DNA of 64,000 nt from the NCBI GenBank assembly GCA_037833965.1, contig AP031353.1:6450501-6514500 (forward strand). The letters run 5' to 3'. Position numbers and translations under genes: made by a program. The notes beneath the pieces are model-generated. The model had not been told where the DNA came from and ran no database searches. It saw only the letters and a list, made by a program, of their open reading frames with translations. Position 1 is the first letter of the stretch. Each line of letters opens with the position of its first letter. This document shows positions 12,172-23,545 of this stretch, in pieces. This DNA comes from Marchantia polymorpha subsp. ruderalis (taxonomy: Eukaryota > Streptophyta > Marchantiopsida > Marchantiales > Marchantiaceae).

Positions 12172-14075
12172 TTACAGCAATTGCTTCAGCTTCATAGCCA
12201 TCTCCTGTGTGAACTGGGTGGGAGGTGCACGAGTCATGGGACCATCGAAGAATGAGGGTCTGGGCGTGACGGCGCCGTCGAAACCCGATCGTCGAATGGG
12301 CGGAGGGTTGTCTAATCGATAGCCCTGCGGAGGAGGAGGAGTGGGGCCCTTCTCGTACACTCCTTCCTTGATTTTCAAATCCTCGAAGAGCGAGCTCTTG
12401 AGATTCTTGAACGGGTCCAGCAGTCGCGAAACATCGGACTTGAGGCTCGGATGGTCGATGACGCGCTCCAGCCTCTCCACGAGCCGCATGCAGCTGTCCA
12501 CGCTGCCGGGTTGCGGCTTGTCGATGGCCTCTTTCCAGAGCTTGGACAGTCGCTGAATTTCGGATGTCACTCCTTTGCGCAGAATTGCGCGCAACTCCGT
12601 GGCGACGGTGGCCATGGTTTGCTTGGCGTCCACGCGCTTGGAGCAGCATTTGACCGCCAAGAATATGACTTCCTGGAACGCTTCCACGCATGCGATCCCT
12701 GCGGATTTCAGGTAGGGATCGAGAATGTCGTCCAATTTGCCGGCTTCTTGTTTCATCTGCCACAAGTCCGGGAACAATTCGGTCGGAACCTCGCTGACCC
12801 AAGCTTTCTTGCCTGATACGAGCTCCATGAGCACCACGCCGTAGCTGTAGACATCGTTCTTCTTGGTCGTGGGTCCGCTTTTGAGCTTTAAAGGATCCAC
12901 GATCTTGGACACTCCCGGTTTGAGGCTAGGGCTGGGAGGCAGATCTTTGCCGGAATCGTCCTCGATGCCGAATTCGCCGAGCTTGGCTCTACAGCTGTTG
13001 TCGAGCAGAATGTTGGACGACCTGACGTCGCGCCGACAGATGGGCGTCTGGCTGTAATTGCTCGAGTGCAGATGTCTGATGGCGTCGGCCACGTCGATGG
13101 CGACGGTCAAGCGACTGCCCCAGTAGAGCTCCTCGGTCTTGCTCTGCAGGTGCTGCTCGAGCGACCCATTGGGCACCAGATCGTACATGAGCAGCGGGTT
13201 CCTCTCGCTGAACGCGAATCCCAGCAGCTTGAGCACATTAGGGTGCCCGAAGGCCAGCACATCGCGGTTGCTGCGCGTCTCCTTGATCACCTCGAGCAGC
13301 GAGTCCGTCTTCACGTCCTTCTTGTACTTCTTCACCGCGAACGGTTGCTTGCCCTCGTTGGGCAACGAGCCCTTGTAGATTTTCCCCAATCTGTCCTCTC
13401 CGATGCAATTCCCCTCCGAGAAATAATTCGTCGCCTTCGACAGCTCTCTCGCTGTGTACCAGATGATTTGGTTCTTCTTTCGCTCATTCCTGTACCACTG
13501 CAGGAACCATCTGCAATCTGCAGTTCCCGACGATGCATGCCTTAGCCATCATTGTCTCTCTCGACACCCTAATCCATTTCTTGGATTCGTTGCGCACATT
13601 GAACGAACGAATTTCTGATCAATCTACACGGACGCTCGAATGGCAGCCCAGAACTGACGACAATTTCAACAATTGACGAACTCCATAACGAAAATCGAGA
13701 GAAAGAGAGAGAGGTGAACTGACCTACGGTAGGAATGTATCGCTCGAAGAAGCCCTTGAGGAAGTCGGGCCAGGTGCCACTGCGGGGGAATTGCTGGCCC
13801 CAGCGACCGGCCTTATGTTTCATGTGCATGAGCGCGTACAGCAGAGCCTTATCATCCGACAGGCCTTCCTGGTTGGCCCACTGCGAGTAGCGGTAGAGCC
13901 AGTCCAGCGATTCTCGCCACGTTTTGTTGCCATCGAACGAGGGCACGACGACGATGTCGTCGCCCTTCTCGCCTCGCGGAAAAATGGACGACTCGATCGG
14001 CCTCTCTTCTTCCTCCTCTATAATCTTCCACACATCCTCGTTCAACACGAGCCGCTTCACCGCCGGAGTCATCAT
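12172..14075 (-). CDS. Gag-like domain fused to receptor-like (pseudo)kinase
   Basis: Two-exon minus-strand gene: exon 1 14075-13724, exon 2 13517-12172, stop TAA at 12174-12172, 565 aa. The donor is AG|GTCAGT and the acceptor GCAG|AT. A slightly different junction (donor GTAGGT at 13727, acceptor before TGG at about 13500) is also possible. Residues about 41-115 (FDGNKTWRESLDWLYRYSQW ... GTWPDFLKGFFERYIP) have the pattern of a Retrotrans_gag domain. Residues 137-158 (WYTARELSKATNYFSEGNCI) are the classic lead-in of plant receptor-like kinases. The kinase core follows: ATP-site lysine K180 in FAVKK, alpha-C E197, and DVYSYGVVLMELVSGKKAW (subdomain IX). Active-site departures are a glycine loop reading GEDRLG, HRD changed to RRD (279-281), the following K changed to R283, DFG changed to EFG (299-301), and no clear APE. 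A helical segment and a Pro-rich tail end the protein. No signal peptide or membrane span, so probably a cytoplasmic RLCK-like pseudokinase. No ATG lies in frame upstream of 14075 in the open region. Confidence 0.75.
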
Positions 14076-15967
14076 CGAATCTGCTCGCCCCACCCCACCC
14101 TCCCACGATCCAGACAATTCACCTTGCGCGCATCGATATCGATACCACTAAGTCCAACCGAAGCTCCTCGATCCACTCCACTCCTCTCCACTCACTCAGA
14201 CAGAATTCGTCTACTTTGAGGACCGCGAAACGCCAATAATCATGACCCTCTCGTCACGAATATGGACCTAGATCTCGAGCGAGTAAGTACGACGGGGATG
14301 ATGATGATGATGTCTTCGAGAGTACGAAGTCCGGTGGCTGGACTGCTGTGCTGCAGAGAGAGCAGGGCTAAGAAGGGAGTCATAAAAGCTCAAGGCCTCA
14401 GATCATGACGAGCCGGATGCCAATGAGACAGAAAATGCTGGAGCGAGCATTCACGCAGGATGGAATTCACAAGGACGATCGTGTCGGGGGATCTTTGCAG
14501 CAGAGCCGCGCGAGCGAGGCCAGAAGATTCATCCGATCGTGCCAGCACTATCTTTGGCACTGGTCATGCACGCGACTGGACTGGAGAATTCGGCGCATCG
14601 TGCAGTGCAGTCGGTATGTTCGTCATCTCTACAGCTGCTTCAGCCCCCGGCCGGCCTCGCCTTCCTCGAGGCACAGGCAGTCGTAGAATTACCACTTGTT
14701 GTAGTAGTAGTAGTAGTGACATGTCGCGTGACAGTTTTATAATATACTCGTCCGGCTGTACAAACAATAATTCCTGCAATATTATTATTATGCCTTGGTT
14801 CATCATCCACCATGACATTATAGTCCGTCACAGTGTCCTGCGCTCCATTGTTCCCAGCACCAGCGCTCTGCTCTGGGCATGGCTACAGTCCTTCCGTAGC
14901 TGTTGCTGCTCAGGCAGGCTGTCGAAACCAAAATCTGTGATTCCATTGCACCTCAGGCTCGAAAAGTATGCTGAGCCCAGAAACGAAAGGCTTTGCATAA
15001 TTGCACGTCAGACGAGACCAGCAGCACTCCACCGAAGGCGGGGAGGGGCGGGGAACTCATCTGCATAACTCAAGCACGTGTTGTGACAGGATCACTGCTG
15101 TAAACCTAGATGTAGGATTTAGGATCGTCACCAGACGGAATTGAATTTATTCTAGGAATAAATTCACTGCTGTATAATTCATAGAATAATTGGGATGGGA
15201 GTTTGTGGAAGAATATTGGCGTGTTCTTTTCAGTACGGCATTCATCGGCCTATTTTCAGAGCCGGCGTTGTTATGTCATCCGCACAGGCTGCTTCGCCAG
15301 ATGGACGAGATGAAAACGTCAAATTGCAGTCACGCAATCCGGGCGACGTCGAATTACGTATCTATCGTATCACTGCACACGGACGAACTTTTCTCGACCC
15401 AATGTGCGAACAGAGCTTTGGAAAGAACGTGCGAAGGTCGTGGCCCAGGAAGATGGGGTCACTGTCGGGTTGACGAGCACAGTAAGAGCTCTACGTGGAG
15501 CGATGGGGTTGGAGAGGTACAGATCAGCTGGAAAAAGAGGGGACGCACCAACAGTGGTTTCTTAATCGGGCCAACCAAATCAGAATTGAATGTTGCAAAT
15601 TTCACCCTCAATTGCTAAACTTGACACTCGGTTTTTATACTTGACGCTGCTGCGGGTAAACACTCACAAAAGTCGCTCTCAGCGTTTCCAGGCCTTCAGA
15701 CAACCAGAGACAAAAACAAGATTCTCAGGTCCCTGTCACATAAACACCACCGACCCCGAAGAAAATCTCTTCCCTCAAATTCCTGATCAGACGAATTCAT
15801 GGTTTTCCTCGTCACTTATGCTTCGAGCCGGAAGCGAGCAGTACGTGGCCTGCCATGTACGTACAGTATCTGTATGTATGTTCACGTAGCCAGCTCAGTC
15901 ATTACGAGTATGTGGATGGTGTGGGTTCACCATCCACAATCGATCGGTCACAAGACGACGCAGTACC
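14076..15967. other. Divergent intergenic region upstream of the kinase gene
   Basis: This region contains the presumed promoter and 5' leader of the minus-strand kinase gene. A plus-strand ATG-initiated frame (14460-15068, 202 codons) is open here but is Ser/Arg/Cys-rich, includes a GTA trinucleotide run near 14700-14717, and matches no family I know, so I do not call it a gene. The rest (15070-15960) has no long frames with coding character. Confidence 0.45.
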
Positions 15968-16200
15968 GAGGCTTGGCCACGGTCCGGTCCGGACTGGCGG
16001 TCAACCGGTTAACCGTCGGGACCGGTTAAACGGTCCTAGAGAAAACTCGTCACCCTCATGTAATGTAGTGCATTTTTTGGCCACGATCCGGTCCGGACTG
16101 GCGGTTAACCGGTTAATCGTCCGTCCCAAATTTTTGTCTGGGACCGGCTAACCGGTCCACTTTTTTTATGAACCGGTTAACCGGACCGTGGCCAAGCCTG
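15968..16200. mobile_element. hAT-like MITE, non-autonomous, with 8-bp target duplication
   Basis: A 233-base element starts GAGGCTTGGCCACGGTCCGG and ends with the reverse complement of CAGGCTTGGCCACGGTCCGG, so the terminal inverted repeats match at 19 of 20 bases. It is flanked by identical octamers GCAGTACC at 15960-15967 and 16201-16208. An 8-base target duplication and CAGG-type ends are hallmarks of the hAT superfamily. The interior is filled with repeated ACCGGTTAACCGGT-type palindromes and a second internal copy of TGGCCACGATCCGGTCCGG near 16079. There is no coding capacity, so it would have depended on a transposase in trans. Confidence 0.85.
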
Positions 16201-16208
16201 GCAGTACC

Positions 16209-19200
16209 TGACTACGGTGCATCGGTCGGTCGGATCTCAAGGAGGAACTTTTCCTTGGACTCGAGGGAATGCTTCGTCCCCGTCTGGACTATGCGACTGT
16301 TCAGATTTTCGACGACCACGTGCTTCAGTTCGTACATTGGCGTCGAGTACAGTATAGTAGAGTAGAGGACAGTGGTGATTAGTCACATCTACTACAGTCT
16401 TGTGATACCGAATGAATGTGTCCAAGCGCCTGGACCCGAAGCTCCGACAGACCAACACCTGCTGATCCAGCTACCGAGTTTTCAGATCGCCGCGCAGCTG
16501 GATGCGCACATTGCGTTTCTTCAATTGAATCATTGTGTATATATGATGCAATTGGTGAACGTCAAGAACACTTCATTGCGACGCGGACGGATTCTGTCTG
16601 TTCTACGTGTGAGGTCACAACGACAAGCGAGGAGCAGTGTTCGTGTTCAGTCCATTCGGCACAATCCGCCTCATCACAAACCACAAGGAACTCACAGGAT
16701 CGCCTCGTAATTGTTTAGATGCTTCTTGTTGATCGAGTCAGGCCCGGAGTCAAGAGATCAGGACACAGAAGCAGCACCCAGCTCGGGCAATATAATTGTC
16801 AAGAACTTGCCTCTTACAAAAGCTACGGGAGCTGCGGGCATTCCTTAATCCCCTTAACTCTAAGGGAGGAGGGGTGGCTTTCCAGATCGCGGATAAATGG
16901 TGACAGGACTGTTGTTAACCCCCTGACACATCTTGTGCTGCGATGGACTTTTGGTAGTCTTTGGCATGGGTGGACGAACAATCACAGTCAGAGCAAATTC
17001 GTTCAGGGACGCCCGAAAATGGCGAATGAGCTAAACGGGCTCATATGACTCATTTTGAGTTCCCTAAGGGGCAGTAACATCATTAGATTCGTGACCCTTG
17101 CTATGCTGAGGTGTCTCCAGACTGCGCTAGTTCCATGGCATCTCCCGAAATCACGTACCTCGATGTCAACCCTCCTGAGTCCTGAGCCTCTCTCGTCCCT
17201 GTGTCGGTTGATTCGAGCGCAATTCCGGAGCTGGATAATATGACAATGCGTCTGGTCCCTCTACATTGAAACGTTCTTCTAGTGATCTCATTCGTTCCGA
17301 TTTGTCGGCACTGAGTGGGTCCTGAAGCATATTCATGAATTTGGAATTGAGGCAAAGATTGTAAAAGGTACCGTCATTGATCAGACAAGGAGTCAATAGC
17401 GTAGAGCCATGTCTCATAAAAGTTATGGCCACCTTAGCAGTGAGCAGCAGGCCAGACGATACCGACTCGAGTCGCTCGACACTGCAGCTCCTCGTGATTG
17501 TTCCTCACTACCTTCAGTGAGTCGCTTCATGACTACCGTAGCCTGCCCGGAACAGGGGAAGATCCTTCCTGGCCCAGTCGTGTGGAGTGGAGAGATTTGT
17601 CGAAGATAATGAAGCAACGGCGATGGACCGATGACTGAATACTCAGAGACCAAGGAGCGCTTTATTGAATTATGAATAATCCCGATAATCATTATCATCT
17701 CAGGAACAGGAACATGAGAGAAGGTCTATCCACACACACACAAACATACACGAAGTTGATTACACAAGAAAGTGCAACAGTAGGAAGAGTAGCCAATGTA
17801 TGATGAGATGTGTTTCACAACCTCATAGAGATTCTGAGTCGGTGGTGAGTTGAGGAAGGGATACAGCAAGTTCATGACGAAATCCCTGAAAACATGGCTA
17901 CATGTCCAGAACACAACACGAGCGAAAGCAAAGATCTCTCAACGGATGGATACCTTGATCCTCAAGCGAACACATGAGGTCATGCATGTTCATTAACAGA
18001 TTGCAGCTGCTCTTGTTGGGCATGGGCGTTAATGACGGGAGGACCGGGCTACAAGCATGGACTGGTGATCATTTGTATATCCATCACTAAAGTGGGCCTC
18101 AGGCTTAGCTTAGCTTGCAGCAGTGGTGCTTCTGGTTCATGACAAAACTCAGACTGTGATGAACAGGAACCTTCATCTTCTGAGCTTGACCACGACAATC
18201 GTGCGTATGATGTGTGTCACCTTGCCTCATGCACAGTAAGCCACTGGATTTCCTCTCAGGAGACCTCATGTTTCAGCCTCCAGTCTTCGGATTGGTGCAC
18301 GCTTGCACTTATTGGAAGGACTTTGTTTGGACATGCGTCAACGTCCTTCCATCGCTGTCCCTCCAAATCTCTCACTCTTTCCCTCTCTCGGAAGACCCGG
18401 TCGAAAATAGACTCACAGACATTCGTCCGTCCCAGGGCCAACAAGTACTCTAATTATGGTCGGCTCAGTGGTCTCCATTCTTACATAACCCTTGGATAAA
18501 TCTGTCCACATCGCCCGACGTGACACGATTTCTCTCCTCCTTTTTCACGTTTCTTAATCTCGAGACGCAAAATTTCATCACATGCCTACTCAGCAGGCAT
18601 CCCATCTCATCCGTGCACTACTCTTGTAGCATGATAGAGGCTTAAGCAACGACTCTTTGTCATTGTGGCGTTCCAAAATGCAGGATCTGGATTCAGTGCC
18701 AACATAACCGAGGCCGGTTAGATTTTAGTACACAAAAAATGGAAATTCAAGGGATACAGGATTACCGGTGCAGGAGCAATCACGCTACTGTACAGCAGCC
18801 TGGTCTTAAACGAAGCTGTTATATAACTGTCTCCATCATCCTGAATCCAATGCAAAACGTTGGATTCCTGTTTACTGTGTTTGTTAGTGTTTTTCTGTAT
18901 TTCATACTGTCGACGACGGTCCCTGCGTCCACATAAAGGTAACTTCGTTAACTGGAGTATGAGGGAAGGTCCTCAGCTCAGGGGGTGTAGATTGGCAGAC
19001 AATAGGTCCCAGAGGTTCACACCTACGAGGAGGTTGACAATACTCGACCTTCTGCAGGGTGGGTTCCATATCCCTATGTATTTAGATTCTCACAAGATCT
19101 AACGAAGTTAGATCTTGTGAGTAGCTCAACGGCTGAATTACAGAACCGGAACAAATGTTTCAATTACTTTAAAATAGCCACTTAGCATCGTAGTATCGAT

Positions 19201-20640
19201 CACTAAAAGTGAAGAGTCAATGAGAGAACGGGTTACCGTAAGTGTTTTGCAGGTCTTCTGAAAGTCAGTGACAATTCAATGCCTAGTGAGATCCATATTC
19301 TTGATATTGATATTTTTAAGAACTGTGCAGCAGAGTTTAGATATATAAGACTTTAAGTGCTGAAAAAAGGTATTTTTGAATTTCCTGTATATGTGTACAC
19401 ACGTGGATGCCTACTGGAAGTCTGAAGGTTCTGATAAAAATTTTGGATCGGAGAGTGTCCAAATTCGCCGTATCCAGCAGATCTCTAGGAAGGAGAAGGC
19501 TTATTGTGCTTGAATCGTCAGTATATTGTAAGCTTTCATTTGGACAGTATTACAGTTGCACAATGACATGTAGTAAATGGTAAATGGAAAATGGTAAATA
19601 GTCAGTCTGAAGTAATTGAGAAGTCAAAACATGCTTAGAAGACTCCCTGATGGAGTCAAGATTGGTACTCGGTCACGAAGTGTCACATCGATCAGTTGCA
19701 AATCTGAGAGTCCAAAAGACGAGTCCGATCATTGATATTATAAAATGCATGAACTCACGACACCTGAATGCATTACAAGGCTGGTGTCTCAAAATCTGGA
19801 CTCAGTCGAATTAAAATGTGGCATTCTATTTTCCTGCTAGTTAATGGATACATTTATTGCTTCGCTTATAACACTGTCATGATATTCATTTAAAAAATAT
19901 AAAAAATAAACAAAAGATTTTAATCACTGTTATTTGGATAAGAAATCGTGTCCAGATTGAGGTCTGGTTCCTCGATCATAAGAATTCTCTGTTATCACAG
20001 CACATTCACCAGAAACTCTAGTCCTTGCTCAATGGCGTTAGAAGACAATGAATGCTCAAGGTCTCCCTGTGATTGGGAGAAGAAGACGTTCCTCAAAACT
20101 GCAGATTAAGACCTTGATTTGCGCCGAACAGGGGCTTCCCCATGGATATTGGTTTAGCTTAATCTTAATCAGGTCTTCCAAAGTAAATACTTGGGCCCGA
20201 TTCAGTTCGGATGCTTTTAATGATTTCAAGCTGGCATGTGAAGCATGGACGAGAAAACGTGGAAATGAACTTGCTGAGAATGACTGTTTTGTGCAGACAC
20301 TAGGATCTTCTTCAGGATAACTTGACGAGTGACTACTTCATGCTATCAAGGAAGCATAACGAGGAAAATCATACCACTTAACTAAGCATCTAGATTCCAG
20401 AATAAGGAAACGTCTTTGGCCACTTAATAGAAATGTCAGATATTGGGAATGATTGTGCGCATCTTCCCCATTGAGAGTGTGGGGAATGTCAATGTTCCTG
20501 ATATCTGAAGGCAAAGAATGGGCTTGCAAAAGAAGAAGACTATTTTTTGTTGCTTTTCTGGATCATGATTTATGTATTCAGTTGTTCTTTGAAAAACTTT
20601 TGTCTTATTTCAGTAAGTTACGCTTAGAGTTTGAATAATA
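16209..20640. other. Intergenic, no gene supported
   Basis: Short open frames (for example 16372-16710 and 17055-17243, plus strand) have no recognisable motif and mostly lack ATG starts or homologous text. A CA-rich run lies at about 17731-17752. A perfect hairpin at 19089-19121 is listed separately. I see no exon-intron pattern that would join the frames. Confidence 0.45.
19089..19121. repeat. Perfect 15-bp hairpin with 3-base loop
   Basis: CTCACAAGATCTAAC (19089-19103), loop GAA, GTTAGATCTTGTGAG (19107-19121). The stem is perfect. No gene end lies within 3 kb, so a terminator role is not suggested. It could be the remnant of a very small foldback element or a recent snap-back duplication. 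Confidence 0.75.
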
Positions 20641-23090
20641 CAATCATGTCACATATTTTGATGGGTTTCAAGATAGCCCCATAAAATAATGGTTATCGAT
20701 GGATTAATCACATAAACCATTTTTGTTCCCATGAGTTTAACGTATGGTATGGATGATGATAAAAAAATGGGTTGAAGTTTTTGTTAAAAAATAATTAACT
20801 ATTCACCAGAACAGGGAAAAGTTATTTTTAAAAAAAAATCCGGATGGAAATGGTTTTTGAACATTGTTTAGTGTTACTTTTCCAGCATTTCGCAAATTTT
20901 TCTCCCGTCCCCATCACTCATACTAGGTAATTTAGACACAACGTTATGGATTAATTATTAAACTCCCTATAATATGCTTATAAGAGGAATCTCATATTTA
21001 AAAATCACTAAACCTTCCCTAGGCAAAAAATATGTAGGAATAATTGGCATAAGAAAAACTCTTAAATCATGGATCAGTAAATTACCCTACACTGTTGATG
21101 TGATTTTAGGGTTATATATTTTAGAATTTATTTAAAACTATACAATAGAAGATTCAACACGATTCTCCATTATACATCATTCAATTTAATTCATATCATA
21201 TAATTTATATCATGGCTAAATAATATGTTTATTTTTATGATAAAAATCAAAACGAGTTGGAGTTCATGATTTATTAAATATTAATAATAGAAATTTCATT
21301 ATTAGAGTTGAAAGAATTATATCAATACAAGAATATCAATATGATAATTGAGTTATTGCAAGATTTTGACAATGTCAACATTGCACTTTTGATACTAGAA
21401 TGACAAAGTCACAAGTTCAAGAGAATTAGCTAAACATAAGATTTCATTTCTCAAAAAGTGTAAAAATAATTAGAGAAGTTGAAGAATTTTTAATTTTCAA
21501 TTTGTAATGATTTAAATATAGTTTGCAAATTTTTATTTATACTCCGATTTGAAAATATTTTTTGATTTTTGTTAATTTTTTGGAATTCATAGCTTAACCC
21601 AATCGAATGTAAGGTTTTTTAATATTTTAAACACAAATTTAAACTGCAAGATTGCATTACAATCTTGGGATTGAGATATTTGGAGGTGGTATCTCACAAT
21701 AATAATTTATGAAAGTAATTTACAACTAGGTGTTTATGATTTTTTAATAGAACAATGTCTAAGCAAGAATATCTCTAGTATTAAGATTCGAAATTATACA
21801 AGTGTATATGTGTCATGAGTACTATATTGATGTGTATGTACATATTTTGCTGCAATTTTTTACAAATAAAGTGGACATATAAGAAAAATATAATAAAATA
21901 TACGTACAATTCAGAAAATATAAATATGATCTAGTTTATTATGCATTGTGACAACTTTGACTTCTACAACTTGAAGATAATGAAATTATTGACGTTTACA
22001 CTTTCATATGTTTATGTACATTAACTTCAATGATAACAATTTTTTACTATATAATATGTGTTATTTGTGATCCAATATAATGATTATGAATGAGATCTTA
22101 TATTTTTTATTCAATATATTACACATATTATTAATAAATTAAATTTATTAAATATTTTTTTCAAATTCTTTCCATACATTTATATTTAATTTGAATATTT
22201 TGTTTAAAATCACCCCTATCAGCAGTTGTCATAACAACAAGGTTTCTCAATTTAAATGTAAATTTGTTGTAAAGTACCATGTTGCATCTATTCGAAATTT
22301 AATTAATTTCAACTATAAAGTAAACGAAAGTGCTTGGACTATGACCTTTTGGTTGAGTCGTTCACAGCTCCACAGCAGCAAATTCCAATGTTTACTCCAC
22401 GTGCATATGAAGTATGATCAATGACTGCAGCTTATTCAAGGGAGGAATAAGAGAATAAGAAAGATAAGTCGGACGTGACGAGATATAATTAAAATTCTGA
22501 CTTGTTGTCGTGACAAATGGATGGACGGGGATGAATTTAACAATTGAAATAAAATTAAAAAATTATTTTTTGATGTGATTTTTATTTAGTATAATAATAA
22601 TAATAATTTCATTATCATGATACTTAAATAAAATTTTATAGTAATCATTTTATTCAATATTGTGTTTTCATAACCTTTATCGTAAGTTTTTGAAAAGAAA
22701 AAAATTACATTCGAGAAAATTCACAAGAAAGATTCATTCAAAAATCATTCTACAAATTTTAATATGAAAAAAATTCATGTATAATGTTTTTTTATTATAT
22801 TAAATATTTTTTTATGATGACATTGATTCGTATAATTTGTAGTGTAAACTCAAATAAAAATAAAATATTTTTATATATCTTAACAATGCTAGAGTAATAA
22901 AAAATAAAAAATCCTATATTTACATGTAATTGAACAAAATATATCTAAGATATATTTAATCTAATTACATCAAACAGTGTTATTTACTATGAAGTATTTA
23001 TAGTATTATAGAAGTATAAATTTCTTTAAGTGAATTTATAAAATAATTGAAGAGGAAAGACAACTTTAGCCAAAGAGTTTATTTGTACTG
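20640..23090. other. AT-rich island, probably decayed repeat
   Basis: About 2.4 kb of strongly AT-rich sequence with long A and T runs and no frame above about 77 codons. No protein motif, LTR pair or terminal inverted repeat could be traced. GC content rises again at about 23100, just ahead of the FIE gene. Likely an old, heavily AT-mutated transposon or simple intergenic spacer. Confidence 0.5.
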
Positions 23091-23545
23091 TACAGTACTG
23101 TTGTTCAATTGCAATCAGGTATCGGAGTTCCACATATATTAGAATCACAAGAATATGACTGGAATGGATGGGAGACAATCGCGCAATATTCTAGTTTGTT
23201 CTGCGATGTGCTGGAAGAGGATGTGAACAAACTCCCGGGCTCTACGAGGATTGGTTTGTTGTTACTGTAACATCGCCTCAAAATTATTCGAAAGTTTGAA
23301 TTTGCCAGCGTAGCAGCGGATCAAACATTTGAATCGGCCGAAATCGAGGATCGGCATCAGCATCGGAAAGGTAGCGAAGAAAATGAGAGAAGATTTCCGA
23401 AGAATTTCAGCGATCGCTGTCCGCGAGGTGGTCGGAGGATGAGCATGTCGCAGAAAGATTAGAGTGAATGTTCATCGATTGTCTGAAGTGGCCTTGGCTA
23501 GGAAGGGCCCCGTGAAACTACTGATTTCTTTCATCTGGTGCGCTA

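Noticed and set aside
14460..15068. 202-codon plus-strand ORF divergent from the kinase gene
   Set aside because: ATG start and good length, but Ser/Cys-rich low-complexity text with trinucleotide slippage, no domain and no splice structure; probably promoter/leader sequence of the kinase gene.
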